Shown here: one piece after another, positions 8,069 through 17,041 of the stretch | Numbering within the stretch: position 1 is the stretch's first letter | How the letters are laid out: each line of letters starts with the position of its first letter | Origin: CAVYXZ01 sp965223835 | GTDB taxonomy: Bacteria > Chloroflexota > Anaerolineae > Aggregatilineales > Phototrophicaceae | NCBI GenBank assembly: GCA_965223835.1 | Contig: CBDCXQ010000001.1 | Location: 4,836,001-4,900,000, forward strand | Length of the DNA: 64,000 nucleotides | Direction of reading: 5' to 3' | The notes under the pieces: generated by a model | The model's input: the letters and a program-made list of their open reading frames with translations, nothing else | Database searches by the model: none | What the model was told of the DNA's origin: nothing | Made by a program: the position numbers and the translations under genes

Positions 8069-8374
8069 ATGAATCATTTGATGGATAAGCTCAGAAAGAC
8101 GCTGGCAGGCTATACTGGCGAGGCGCTGAACGGTTACAGCTATTTGACCGAGAGCAAAGATGGCACCGCATTCACCGTCGTTTCGGTTGGCTACCTGCCT
8201 GATAAGCGCATTGTCGATGCGGGATTGATTGTACGACTGCTGGACGACCACATCATCATTGAGCACGATGTAAACAACAAACCATTGGTTGATGCGCTCC
8301 TCCAGAGGGGTGTTCCCCGCGACCAGATTATCCTGGCCTATGCGGGCGAACCCGTAAACGAGCCAGTCGCTTAA
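8069..8374 (+). CDS. xisI: XisI-family protein (fdxN element excision controlling factor-like)
   Basis: The 101-residue protein fits the XisI pattern: an N-terminal amphipathic helix, FTVVSVGYLPDKRIVDAGLI, VRLLDDHIIIEHD, then PLVDALLQRGVPRDQIILAY near the end. XisI was described with XisH as controlling excision of a cyanobacterial DNA element, but most homologues are orphan genes of unclear role. XisH is absent here. The ATG at 8069 and another at 8081 are both possible. It lies 20 bases after the Memo-like gene and converges with the next gene, three bases between stops. Confidence 0.78.
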   Translation: MNHLMDKLRKTLAGYTGEALNGYSYLTESKDGTAFTVVSVGYLPDKRIVDAGLIVRLLDDHIIIEHDVNNKPLVDALLQRGVPRDQIILAYAGEPVNEPVA

Positions 8375-8377
8375 ATA

Positions 8378-8602
8378 TCAATCTTCAAGTTGAGCGCCAT
8401 ACCAGTCCTCACGACTGAATGAGAAATCGGAAGGCACTGGCCCTAGATCTACAATCATCGCCTCAAATAGAGCCAGCCGTTCGTCAACCTCTAACTGCCG
8501 CTGCTGCGCCAATTCCTGCAAATGCTCCGCCAGCGCGATTTGCTCATCAGCGTTCAACCGCTCGGCTAACTTAATGACTTCCGAATAGGTAACATCTAAC
8601 AT
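8378..8602 (-). CDS. Small helical protein, antitoxin-like, 74 aa
   Basis: The protein begins MLDVTYSEVIKLAERLNADE, with two amphipathic helices and an acidic C-terminal tail ending in SREDWYGAQLED. This layout (short DNA- or partner-binding N-terminus, Leu/Gln-rich helix, acidic Trp-containing tail) is common in small proteins paired with toxins, yet no toxin gene lies beside it. A GAGGCAGG site precedes ATG 8602. The function remains unknown. Confidence 0.65.
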   Translation of the reverse strand: MLDVTYSEVIKLAERLNADEQIALAEHLQELAQQRQLEVDERLALFEAMIVDLGPVPSDFSFSREDWYGAQLED

Positions 8603-8680
8603 TTTGCCTGCCTCTTCATCTTGCCAATCGCTTACTATTAGTATACGCCAAAATCATACCAACTCTCACACCCAATTCCG

Positions 8681-8689
8681 TGCTACCAT
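8681..8689 (+). promoter_or_regulatory. Extended -10 box, probable leaderless promoter
   Basis: TGCTACCAT ends six bases before the ATG at 8696. Transcription would begin at or next to the start codon, so the mRNA is probably leaderless; no Shine-Dalgarno sequence is present. Confidence 0.5.
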
Positions 8690-8695
8690 CAGCGC

Positions 8696-9316
8696 ATGAA
8701 CGAGACACAAAATAGCGCATCACAATCGGACATCAATACCTATATTGATAATTGGTGGTTAGTTTGGCTGGGTGTTATTTCGCTGGGACTTTCGGCATCA
8801 ACTTGCGTTTTGAGTATTGTAGGTGCTCGGATCGACCATCAGGAAGTGATTTATCCACTGGTTACAAATATTAGTGGCTTAGCCCTGACTTCGTTCGGGC
8901 TGGCGAGTGTTTGTTCTGTTCCCTGGGTATTTCTGATGGCCTTATTCGCTGTGTTTGATTGCAGGATGAAACGATGTTATCGTCAAAGCCTGTTGACATT
9001 AGTCTGCACAGTTGTTGGAGCGATATTCATTGTCATTAGTTTTTCTCTATTTTTTGCCAGCCGGATATTAACCCACATTGAGACCGTCCAGTTTAATAAC
9101 CACATATATAATTTGGCTTCTTTCCACGAGTATGATGATTTGGCAATCAACTACCTTCTTTACAACTGTTCTGAAGGGTTGTATTGCCAGCTAGTTCATC
9201 AATATCAAGGTTATTCTTATGACGGGAATCCTGTTGCAGGCTTGCAGGCTGATACTGACGCTAACATGCTTTCCATCATTGTAGAAGATGAAATTCTCTA
9301 CACCTGCACACCCTAA
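8696..9316 (+). CDS. Membrane protein of unknown function, tandem paralogue 1
   Basis: The 206-residue protein has a polar N-terminus, about four hydrophobic segments (roughly residues 23-45, 55-75, 78-92, 102-125) and an extracytoplasmic C-terminal domain. That domain has paired cysteines (YNCSEGLYCQ) and ends ADTDANMLSIIVEDEILYTC. Its C-terminal domain parallels that of the next gene (NNHxYxL, then two Cys, then ADxxxNxLxIV and Y-T-x-T-P), so the two arose by duplication. The sequence is A+T-richer than most of the window. The function is unknown. Confidence 0.75.
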   Translation: MNETQNSASQSDINTYIDNWWLVWLGVISLGLSASTCVLSIVGARIDHQEVIYPLVTNISGLALTSFGLASVCSVPWVFLMALFAVFDCRMKRCYRQSLLTLVCTVVGAIFIVISFSLFFASRILTHIETVQFNNHIYNLASFHEYDDLAINYLLYNCSEGLYCQLVHQYQGYSYDGNPVAGLQADTDANMLSIIVEDEILYTCTP

Positions 9317-9347
9317 TTAATCAGCCCAACCCTGACGCCCGATTCCA

Positions 9348-9356
9348 TGCTACCAT
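9348..9356 (+). promoter_or_regulatory. Extended -10 box, probable leaderless promoter
   Basis: TGCTACCAT, identical to the box at 8681, again ends six bases before an ATG (9363). The surrounding bases (GCGC before the ATG) are also conserved between the two promoters, as expected after tandem duplication. Confidence 0.5.
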
Positions 9357-9362
9357 GAGCGC

Positions 9363-9962
9363 ATGGATGAGATACAAAACACGCCACAACAACAAACCAG
9401 CCCTATGTATCGAGATCGTGCGCTATGGGTCTCGGTTTTGCTCCTACTCGCTTCAATCACCTTTTTCTGGGTCGCACCATTTACAGGTTTTTACTGGTAC
9501 AAACGGATTGGCAGTGCCTTTATTGCCGGCTGGGAGTCGGGCCAAAGTGCCATAGCACTTATGTTTGTTGGTGGATCATGGCTTTTAATAATCAGATATT
9601 TGGTTATCAGGGCAAAAGGTTTTAATGCACGTGCTGTGATAGTCATCCTTACCACCCTAAATATCTTTTTCAATATCATCGGTGCAGCTATGGGTCTCTT
9701 CTTGATCGCTGGTATAAGACCTCTAGACAGCGCTACCCTCAACAACAACCATTACCATCTGGAAAGTTGGGGCGGTTTTGATGGCACGAATTATTACCTT
9801 ATTAAGTGTAACCGCTTCGAATTCGCATGTAACCAAATCACCAGTATTCCGAATGAGGTTTTCACGAGTTTGCTTGACATACAACTCATAGCTGATCCTG
9901 ATACCAACACACTACTCATTGTAGATGATAGCAACACCATCTACACTTACACACCCGAATAA
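9363..9962 (+). CDS. Membrane protein of unknown function, tandem paralogue 2
   Basis: The 199-residue protein resembles the upstream gene product in layout: short polar N-terminus (MDEIQNTPQQQ versus MNETQNSASQS), about four membrane segments, then an outside domain with two Cys. It ends ADPDTNTLLIVDDSNTIYTY. Transmembrane segments are less alike than the ends. It has its own leaderless-type promoter and a strong terminator, so it forms a separate unit. The function is unknown. Confidence 0.75.
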   Translation: MDEIQNTPQQQTSPMYRDRALWVSVLLLLASITFFWVAPFTGFYWYKRIGSAFIAGWESGQSAIALMFVGGSWLLIIRYLVIRAKGFNARAVIVILTTLNIFFNIIGAAMGLFLIAGIRPLDSATLNNNHYHLESWGGFDGTNYYLIKCNRFEFACNQITSIPNEVFTSLLDIQLIADPDTNTLLIVDDSNTIYTYTPE

Positions 9963-9965
9963 AAC

Positions 9966-9990
9966 AGCCCACTTCGAGTGGGCTTGTCTT
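9966..9990 (+). terminator. Intrinsic terminator after tandem pair
   Basis: AGCCCACT (9966-9973) pairs perfectly with AGTGGGCT (9977-9984) around a TCG loop and is followed by TGTCTT. It begins three bases after the stop codon at 9962. Confidence 0.75.
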
Positions 9991-10054
9991 CTGATTCTAG
10001 CTGTGGGATTTGATCCCCTGGCGGTAGCTTGCGGGAAGGGCCAGGGTGGGGTCT

Positions 10055-11854
10055 CTACCGCGTCAGCGCGTCCAGCTTATCGACGTAATCCGCCAGGATG
10101 CCAAAGGTCGTCTCCACCGCTTCCGGCCCGGTCATGTCCACCCCCGCCTCGCGCAGCACATCTACCGGATACTTTGAACTCCCGGCTTTGAGGAAACTCA
10201 GGTATGCCTCGGCGACTTCCGGTCCACCATCCAGCACCTTCTGCGACAGTGCATGCGCAGCAGAGATTCCCGTCGCATACTGGAACACATAGAAATTGGC
10301 GTACAGGTGCCCGAACTCCGCCCAGGTGATGCCCACCCGATCGCGGTCCACGTGCAATTCGCTGCCATAACCCTCGCTGAACAGGTCCGCCATCAGGTCG
10401 ATGAGCGAATCGGCAGTCAGCGCTTCACCTTTTTCGGCGCGTTCATGCGCTTCCAGTTCGAAGCGGGCCAGCGTCGGCATGATGAAGAAGTAGCGGTGCA
10501 GATTGTCCATCGCTTCCTCGATCATGGCGATCTGGAATTGGGGATCGTCATTGTTGCGGAACAGATAATCACGCACCATCGCCTGATTGAAATTCGACGC
10601 GACTTCGGCCACAAACATCGAGTAATCGGCGTACACAATCGGCTGGTGCTTACGGCTCAGGTAGGAATGCATCGAATGGCCCAATTCGTGCGCCAGCGTA
10701 CTCAACGCGCCAATGCCGTCATCATAGCTCATCAGAATGAACGGGTGGGTATCATATGCGCCATACGAGAACGCGCCCTGCGTCTTGCCCTGATTCACCG
10801 CCCGGTCCACCCAGCGCTGTTCCAGGCAGCCTTTGCGCAGCACATTCACATACTCGACGCCCAGCGGGGCCATCCCTTCGCCAATCCAATCCACCGCTTG
10901 CGCAAACGACACCTGCGTTTTTTGGGTAGCAATCGGTGCCCAGATGTCATAAGGATGCAGCGTCTCAACGCCCAGCGCCCGCCGCCGCACTGCCCAATAT
11001 TTATGCCAGGTGGGGATATGCTTCTTATAGGTGTCGATCAGGTTGTGAAACACTGCCGGGTCAATATTGTTGGGGAACAGCGCCGCTTCCAGCGATGAGT
11101 TGTAGCGTCGCGCCCGCGCATAAAATACGTCGCGTTTGACGATGGCGCTGTAGTTGCTTGCCAGCGTGTTCTTCAGCGCCAGATAGCCATCGGAGTAATT
11201 CTCAAAAGCCGTGCGCCGCGCTTCCCGGTCCACCCCATGATAAATTGTGTCAATCGTTCCCTGCGCAACGGCCACTTCCTCACCCACGCTGTTAATCGCC
11301 GGTTTAAATTGCATATCCGCGCTGGTGAGCATCTGTTCCGTATTGCCGACATCCGCAAACGCATCACTCGCCAGTGCCAGCACCTCTTCGACTTCGCCGG
11401 ACCGCACATGGGCTTGCTGCCGGAACAGATTGCGAAAGTAATGGTCATAACTTGTCAGGCGTGGTTCGGCCTGCACCCATTGCATGACGGTATCTTCACC
11501 AATCGCCAGCATCTCTGGCTCGGCAAATGAACAGGCCGCGTCCAACCGGCTCCACAGACTACCCGCTTGTCCGGTCATTGCAGTGGCTTTCTGATTGGTC
11601 GTCTCCACCGCCTGCGACATCGCGGCATAAAAATATAGACGCTCAATCCGCTGCATAATACTGGCGTAGAACTCCAGCCAATCGGCCAGTGCCGTTGCGC
11701 TATTGCTCAATGTACCGGGAAATTGGTCCAGGCTCGGCAGGGTGTCCACAATCGCCTGCCGTTCAGTTTCCCAGGCAGCGGTTGATTCAAAAACACTCTC
11801 GGCGTTCCAGGTTTCTTCCAGTTTGACTTCACTGCGGGGGGTAAGGGTGGTCAT
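10055..11854 (-). CDS. pepF: Oligoendopeptidase F (peptidase family M3B)
   Basis: The 599-residue length is standard for PepF. The zinc site HELGH (His389, Glu390, His393) lies in LAHELGHSMHSYLS, and the third-ligand region follows in YSMFVAEVASNFNQAM. The N-terminal helical domain and the pattern FSYGAYDTHPFILMSY before the active site are also typical. The enzyme is a cytoplasmic metallopeptidase that trims short peptides. GAGGAG precedes ATG 11854. The C69 dipeptidase gene lies upstream on the same strand, so the two could serve peptide recycling together, though 70 bases separate them. Confidence 0.95.
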   Translation of the reverse strand: MTTLTPRSEVKLEETWNAESVFESTAAWETERQAIVDTLPSLDQFPGTLSNSATALADWLEFYASIMQRIERLYFYAAMSQAVETTNQKATAMTGQAGSLWSRLDAACSFAEPEMLAIGEDTVMQWVQAEPRLTSYDHYFRNLFRQQAHVRSGEVEEVLALASDAFADVGNTEQMLTSADMQFKPAINSVGEEVAVAQGTIDTIYHGVDREARRTAFENYSDGYLALKNTLASNYSAIVKRDVFYARARRYNSSLEAALFPNNIDPAVFHNLIDTYKKHIPTWHKYWAVRRRALGVETLHPYDIWAPIATQKTQVSFAQAVDWIGEGMAPLGVEYVNVLRKGCLEQRWVDRAVNQGKTQGAFSYGAYDTHPFILMSYDDGIGALSTLAHELGHSMHSYLSRKHQPIVYADYSMFVAEVASNFNQAMVRDYLFRNNDDPQFQIAMIEEAMDNLHRYFFIMPTLARFELEAHERAEKGEALTADSLIDLMADLFSEGYGSELHVDRDRVGITWAEFGHLYANFYVFQYATGISAAHALSQKVLDGGPEVAEAYLSFLKAGSSKYPVDVLREAGVDMTGPEAVETTFGILADYVDKLDALTR

Positions 11855-11923
11855 CTTGGCTCCTCTAATGCACGTCTACGCATTGACCAAGTATACCCGT
11901 TGCGCCGAAACATTTAATAGACC

Positions 11924-13288
11924 CTATGCGAACTGTGATAGTAAGTCTCGCACTGCCGCGACCACTCGTTGCACACAATCTGCCGTAAAGTCATCCAGAA
12001 TCGTTGCGCTGACGCCGTTTGCCGCCTGATCAGCCTGCAATACCTGCGCTAATTGGGCCGCGAAATTGCGTTCCAGCGCGTCGAATTTTGCTCTCACGAT
12101 GCGATTACGCTCAGGGTAAAGGCCGGGTATGCTCCGAATAGCATCACCTTTAACCCGGTCATTGAGTTCACGAAATAGCCACCAGTATGAAACCGGCGCA
12201 AAGCTATCCGGAACAGCATCCGGTGGCGCTGTCACCTGTTTGCCTGCTGTACCCGCCTGCGAGACGATTGGTGGTAACGTATCGCCCTGCACAAAAAACG
12301 GCACATAACAGCCATTGCAGGGCGGTCCCGGCGTCCACCAGAAGACCGGCACATCAGCCAGCACTGCCACACACGAACTCGCGGTGTTGCCCCACGTAAA
12401 ATCCGCCGGTGACACATGCATACAGATCGACAAAAAGTCCGGGTCGGCAGCATCGAAATACGGGCCGTTGAGAAACGTGTCCTCGTAGTGGTCACGGGCT
12501 ATCCGCATCATCCAATCTGGCGTGATGTCACCCAGCCGATTCGCCAGCAGTTGGCGCGATCGCATGAGCCGTAAATGGGAAACTTGCCGGGGCGTCCTGT
12601 CATCAATGTAAGCGCGGGCGAACTCAAACGGCACCCCAGTGGACCACCAGCCCTGTTCATGCGCGTAGTCTTGCACATCCTGGCTGCCCACATCCCATTC
12701 ATGGCGAACAGTTGGTTCATTAGAGATGGCACAATAGCCGTCTGTTGACCGGCGGGCAACCCAGCGGCATCCCACCGCTTCCAGTACCCAGGCCTCCCGG
12801 TGATCGGCAATGATGAACGAGTTATCATAGCCACCCCTGGCATGATCCTCACCCGGCACACCGGAGCCATATTGGCCGTACTGCTCGATTAAATCGCCCA
12901 TCACCTGGACCGCCTGCGCCGCCGTTTGACCCCGCTCCAGGCCCAGCCGAACCAGATCCATTCCCAGCAGCCCTGGTTGCGGAGGACTTTGCACTGCTTG
13001 CCGAAACGTCTTTGTATAAATCGCTTCATTGCCAATCACCACGCCATACTCGTTGATTCCTTCTTCGTAACCCCAGCACCAGTACGGGCTGGAACCAAGC
13101 GTCGCAAAGGTTGTCTCCGGCTGAGGTAAGTCGACATATTCCAACTGCACCCGACTTCCTGCAGGCCAGGTTTGTCGCGCATATTTGACGAGCGGTTGAC
13201 AGTCAAAAATGGGTCGGTCACTATTCTTGGCAAAAATCACCTGCCCGCTGGTCGTTACATTCCCCAACGCCACCCATGTGTCACACAT
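11924..13288 (-). CDS. C69-family dipeptidase (Ntn hydrolase)
   Basis: With the start at 13288 the product of about 454 residues begins MCDTWVALGN, exposing Cys2 as the N-terminal nucleophile after Met removal. It continues QVIFAKNSDRP and CWGYEEGINEYGVVIGNEAI, which are hallmarks of family C69/U34 dipeptidases and secernins. An ATG one codon earlier (13291) is possible. A further upstream in-frame extension lacks family likeness. GTGGAG lies just before the start. Family members cleave dipeptides of broad specificity. No signal peptide is seen. Confidence 0.87.
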   Translation of the reverse strand: MCDTWVALGNVTTSGQVIFAKNSDRPIFDCQPLVKYARQTWPAGSRVQLEYVDLPQPETTFATLGSSPYWCWGYEEGINEYGVVIGNEAIYTKTFRQAVQSPPQPGLLGMDLVRLGLERGQTAAQAVQVMGDLIEQYGQYGSGVPGEDHARGGYDNSFIIADHREAWVLEAVGCRWVARRSTDGYCAISNEPTVRHEWDVGSQDVQDYAHEQGWWSTGVPFEFARAYIDDRTPRQVSHLRLMRSRQLLANRLGDITPDWMMRIARDHYEDTFLNGPYFDAADPDFLSICMHVSPADFTWGNTASSCVAVLADVPVFWWTPGPPCNGCYVPFFVQGDTLPPIVSQAGTAGKQVTAPPDAVPDSFAPVSYWWLFRELNDRVKGDAIRSIPGLYPERNRIVRAKFDALERNFAAQLAQVLQADQAANGVSATILDDFTADCVQRVVAAVRDLLSQFA

Positions 13289-13393
13289 CATGCATACTCC
13301 ACTTTTCCCGACCATACCCCTAAACAAAAATGCCCGCCATAGTTGACGAGCATCAGTCATTCTGTAGGTGCACGCTACGGTGTGCCTGTCTGT

Positions 13394-14695
13394 TTACGGC
13401 AGCAACACCACGTCACACATGCCTGCATTTGCTTCGCAGGTCGCCAGGGTCGCGCCATTGCGCCGCACTTCAAAATCACCCAGCGCCCAGAAGAGACGAT
13501 CCGGTTGCAGTTGAATCAGACTGCGCACCCAACTGCACGTTTCAGGCACTTCGACCGCACCGGTGATCGTCGTGGACCGAATCTGCAGGCAATGGTTAGC
13601 GGGAAACTCGCCCAATGGGAAGACCGTCACCCGTTCCCATTGCGTAAACGGATAATCAATCGTCCCCACGAACTCCAGCACCCGCCAATCGGCTACCTCA
13701 CCCGATACATTAATCACGTCCAGCGTATCCGAGTTATACAAAATTCGTAGCGATGGCTCAGCTTCTACAGGAGGTTCCTCGACCGTTTCAGTGTCGGTCG
13801 CTGGCGGGGATGCGGTGTCCGCCGGTGTCTCGGTCGTTGTATCGCCGCTATCAACGGGCATTTCAGTCGGAACCGCCGTTGGCTCACTCGTGGGTTCCTG
13901 GGCGACGGTCGCCATGAGTGCCGCCGGTAAAACGACCAGATCTTCATCCAGGTCGATTGGGCTGATCACGGTATGGTCATCGGCATCGTTTAACAACAGA
14001 TAAATTTCATTCCCGGCGTTCGTCGGCACTGCCAGTTTCTCAGTCCAGTCCAACGCTTCCTCATGCACCGGACGCCCATCAGCATCAAAGAGTTGGACCT
14101 CGGCGGCAGTTTGCATCGCATCATAAAACTGGGCATATTCGAAGACTTCATTCGAGAGGTAGATCGTCTGATTATCCCGAGGATCAACCAGCGCTGGTAA
14201 GACGTTGGGCCGCGCCCCAAACACCGCAATGAAGACAAAACTCCCCTTGTACGGCAAAACCGCCACACCCACTTCTCGATAAGCGGGGTTCAGGGCCGTT
14301 GTCTTATGCAGTTCCGAGTTCCGCCAGAAGTTCATCGCGAAATTGACGTTGCCCCGCGCCGCGTTCTCGCCAATCGCTACCTGACCGGGCAAGCTATAGT
14401 GCGGCCACGAAAAAGGTTCCTCAATCGCCCGGACTCGGGGTTCGCGCCCCTGTGGGCCAATGTGTAAATCATCAGGCAACGACGGCAGCGAGACCAGATA
14501 ATTTGCTTGATACAGCGCCAGTTCAGTCAACGTGGCGTTGGGCTTCAACGGCCACACGCCTTCTTCCAGTCGCCACGCGTTCAAGCGCCCGATCACTTCC
14601 TGCGCCATCGAATCATTTTGTTCCAGATCTTGCGCCTGGGAAAAGGCAAAAACGCTAAAAAGTAAAACAGGTACGATAACAACAAATTTCCGCAT
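13394..14695 (-). CDS. Secreted CAP-domain protein with Thr/Pro linker
   Basis: A signal peptide (MRKFVVIVPVLLFSVFAFSQ) is followed by a CAP/SCP-like domain: helix with LNAWRLEEGVWPLKPN, LYQANYLVSL, GENAARGNVNFAMNFWRNSE, LHKTTALNPAYREVGV and FVFIAVFGA. A Thr/Pro/Glu-rich linker (about residues 270-305) leads to a C-terminal domain of beta strands with paired cysteines. CAP proteins bind lipids, peptides or cell wall material; the role here is unknown. The final domain resembles small extracellular beta-sandwiches. It is a single gene with a weak GGGA site. Confidence 0.82.
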   Translation of the reverse strand: MRKFVVIVPVLLFSVFAFSQAQDLEQNDSMAQEVIGRLNAWRLEEGVWPLKPNATLTELALYQANYLVSLPSLPDDLHIGPQGREPRVRAIEEPFSWPHYSLPGQVAIGENAARGNVNFAMNFWRNSELHKTTALNPAYREVGVAVLPYKGSFVFIAVFGARPNVLPALVDPRDNQTIYLSNEVFEYAQFYDAMQTAAEVQLFDADGRPVHEEALDWTEKLAVPTNAGNEIYLLLNDADDHTVISPIDLDEDLVVLPAALMATVAQEPTSEPTAVPTEMPVDSGDTTTETPADTASPPATDTETVEEPPVEAEPSLRILYNSDTLDVINVSGEVADWRVLEFVGTIDYPFTQWERVTVFPLGEFPANHCLQIRSTTITGAVEVPETCSWVRSLIQLQPDRLFWALGDFEVRRNGATLATCEANAGMCDVVLLP

Positions 14696-14900
14696 CGATC
14701 ATCCCAACTGACTGGCCTACATCATCAGTTATAACGTTTCTGTATCATCATACACCCCTTTATCCATGATGGGAAACACTAAGCGTTCGAAATACGGTAA
14801 CATGAAGCAGTTTTCTGTTATATCGCTGGCCTGATGGACTCATTGCCAGTCCTCGTTCCATCCCGAATAATGAGGTCTGGATTCATCAAGGAACGCAATC

Positions 14901-16253
14901 ATGCAACCTGCTGACCAACATCCCTTTTTACGGGCGCCGCGCCGCACCATTCTCGCGCTATCATTGCCCGTCATGCTGTCATTAGTGGCCGAACCCGTCA
15001 CCGGCATGGTCGATACCGCCTTTGTCGCCCAACTGGGGTCTAACCCCTTAGCCGCGCTCGGTATCGGCGCGAGTGTGCTGTCCAGCGTCTTGTGGATTTT
15101 CACCTTTCTCGGCATCAGCGCCCAAACCGAAGTCGCCCAGGCAATGGGCAACAATCAACCACAGCGGGCAACTGAGATCAGCAGTCTGGCGTTGATCTTG
15201 AGCGTCATTTTTGGCATTGGCCTGATGCTCATTGCGCTCCCCGGTGCGGGTCTGCTCAGTGCCTTGCTCGGTGCTGAGGGTGAGGTGCAGACCATCGCCA
15301 TCGAGTACACCCGCATTCGCCTGCTGGCGGTACCTGCTGTGATGCTCACGATGACTGGTTTTGGCGTCTTACGTGGTTTGCAAGACATGCGCACGCCGCT
15401 ATATATTGCCGTCACGGTCAACATCCTCAACATCATCCTTGATATACTGCTGATTAACGGTTGGCGTTTCATCCCACCGATGGGCGTCAGCGGGGCCGCG
15501 CTTGCCAGCAGCATCAGCCAATACATCGGTGCGGTCTGGTTGTTTATCAGTGTGACGCGGGCGATAGGCTTTATCCCGCATATTGATTGGGGCGATGTGC
15601 GACGGTTTTTGCGCGTTGGCGGCGACCTGTTTATCCGCACTGGCCTGTTGACGTTTTTTCTGCTGTATGCAACCCGCAGCGCCAATCAGATCAGCGCCGA
15701 AGCCGGGGCGGCCCATCAGGCGATTCGCACCGTCTGGTTTTTCCTGGCCTTTGTGATGGAGGGTTATGCGATGGCCGGGCAGAGTCTCGTGGGCTATTTT
15801 CTGGGAGCCGCGAAGATTCCCGTTGCCCGCCGTGCCGCCGCCCTCACCAACCAACTCAGCTTTTTGACCGGCCTCGCTCTCACCGCCTTGATGCTCCTGA
15901 CAACCCGGCTTGTCCAGAGTGTTTTCGTACCCGGTGAAGCGCTGCTCGTATTCGGTCCTGGCTGGATCATTGCTGCCATTGCCATCCCATTGGCCGGAGT
16001 CGCCTTCGCTACCGATGGCATACTCTGGGGTTCCGGCGATTATACGTACATGCGCAATGGCATGATCGTCGCCACCCTCGGCGGAACCATCGCCTTGCTG
16101 CTGATTGATCTCACCGCGCCATCGGCATTTATGCAGGTCTGGATTGCCATCGGCCTATGGGTCGGCATCCGCGCCCTGTGGGGAACACTGCGCATCTGGC
16201 CCGGCATCGGCCAGCACGATTTACGCCTATCGGAACCGGTGTCTTCTGGATAA
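14901..16253 (+). CDS. MATE family efflux transporter (DinF-like)
   Basis: The 450-residue, roughly 12-helix protein carries family motifs: LSLPVMLSLVAEPVTGMVDT in helix 1, FLGISAQTEVAQAMGNN at the start of helix 3, LRGLQDMRTPLY after helix 4 and YFLGAAKIPVARRAA in the second half. The two halves repeat the same motif set. MATE proteins export cationic drugs or metabolites by Na+ or H+ antiport. The DinF subgroup is suggested by the short N-terminus. AAGGAA precedes ATG 14901. No regulator is adjacent. A family C repeat follows the stop. Confidence 0.92.
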   Translation: MQPADQHPFLRAPRRTILALSLPVMLSLVAEPVTGMVDTAFVAQLGSNPLAALGIGASVLSSVLWIFTFLGISAQTEVAQAMGNNQPQRATEISSLALILSVIFGIGLMLIALPGAGLLSALLGAEGEVQTIAIEYTRIRLLAVPAVMLTMTGFGVLRGLQDMRTPLYIAVTVNILNIILDILLINGWRFIPPMGVSGAALASSISQYIGAVWLFISVTRAIGFIPHIDWGDVRRFLRVGGDLFIRTGLLTFFLLYATRSANQISAEAGAAHQAIRTVWFFLAFVMEGYAMAGQSLVGYFLGAAKIPVARRAAALTNQLSFLTGLALTALMLLTTRLVQSVFVPGEALLVFGPGWIIAAIAIPLAGVAFATDGILWGSGDYTYMRNGMIVATLGGTIALLLIDLTAPSAFMQVWIAIGLWVGIRALWGTLRIWPGIGQHDLRLSEPVSSG

Positions 16254-16290
16254 AATTTGTTCACCATAAAAAAATCCAACATGAAATATT

Positions 16291-16320
16291 GGTAGGGGAA
16301 GCGCTACTGCGCGTCCGCCG
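16291..16320 (+). repeat. Dispersed intergenic repeat, family C, copy 3 (short)
   Basis: GGTAGGGGAAGCGCTACTGC followed by GCGTCCGCCG keeps the core of the repeats at 2631 and 3591 (GTAGGG, GC-x-CTACTGC, CGTC-x-GC). It lies 38 bases after the MATE gene. Confidence 0.4.
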
Positions 16321-16326
16321 AACTGC

Positions 16327-16950
16327 TCACTCATATCCCACATCGTCGATATACCATTCGAACTCCAATGACTCCGCCAACCGCTGCGACGCCAGGTTGT
16401 CTATCACGTGACTGTAAAACGGCACCCGCCCACTGGCTCGCACCCGTTGTGCCCAGGCTTGTGTCACTCGTTTGCCAAAGCCCTGCCGCTGATACCGTTC
16501 GTCAGTAAAGACATACGCCTCGGCAGCATGTTGATTCCGGCGGACAGAACTACACGCTGCCACAACCGCATTGTCTATCACGATCTGGCACAGGTCGTTT
16601 TCCGGCCATAAGTCAATCGCTGCATCAGCAACCAACTCAAAATCTTCAGGAAACACATAGCTTTTGCCGACATGCATACCCAGACAGGGCACGCCGTAGT
16701 CCGCAAAAACCTGCTGAACGTGGGCATGATCGCTGAACAGGCTTTCCACCGGCATTTGTTGTAATCGTGCTCGTAGATCAACCGGTACATCATCTCGAAA
16801 ATACCGATTGTATCCTGCCGCATGGCGCACGATATATAACCGATGAATGTCATCCGGGTCCGGGCAGGGGAAGCGGGCCAGGTCCCCAGCCGCATTCACC
16901 CTGATACATTCCAGTTCCATATGCAGACGCAGCATCTCAAAAACATTCAT
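16327..16950 (-). CDS. GNAT-family N-acetyltransferase
   Basis: This is a 207-residue protein. The acetyl-CoA site is in the last third: EAYVFTDERYQRQGFGKRVT gives the Arg/Gln-x-x-Gly-x-Gly/Ala pyrophosphate loop, followed by the Asn-containing helix (YSHVIDNLASQRLAESLEFE). The N-terminal 90 residues form a less typical domain, which may confer substrate choice. The acceptor is unknown. No clear ribosome-binding site precedes ATG 16950. Confidence 0.8.
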   Translation of the reverse strand: MNVFEMLRLHMELECIRVNAAGDLARFPCPDPDDIHRLYIVRHAAGYNRYFRDDVPVDLRARLQQMPVESLFSDHAHVQQVFADYGVPCLGMHVGKSYVFPEDFELVADAAIDLWPENDLCQIVIDNAVVAACSSVRRNQHAAEAYVFTDERYQRQGFGKRVTQAWAQRVRASGRVPFYSHVIDNLASQRLAESLEFEWYIDDVGYE

Positions 16951-16983
16951 AATGGAAGTTTATGCTTTCGGTATTAAACAAAC

Positions 16984-17008
16984 ATAAAAAGCCCCTCGCT
17001 ATGAGGGG
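16984..17008 (-). terminator. Intrinsic terminator of the MerR gene
   Basis: CCCCTC (16992-16997) pairs with GAGGGG (17003-17008). Read on the minus strand the stem is followed by CTTTTTA. It lies 34 bases past the MerR-family stop codon. Confidence 0.72.
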
Positions 17009-17041
17009 ACATGACTTCTATGATTGAATTACGATAGTCGG

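Noticed and set aside
10253..11098. 281-codon plus-strand frame inside pepF
   Set aside because: His/Arg/Gln-rich translation typical of an antisense frame; pepF is intact with all motifs.
15155..15685. Minus-strand frames opposite the MATE gene
   Set aside because: Arg/Ser/Pro-rich antisense translation; the transporter motifs on the plus strand explain the region.
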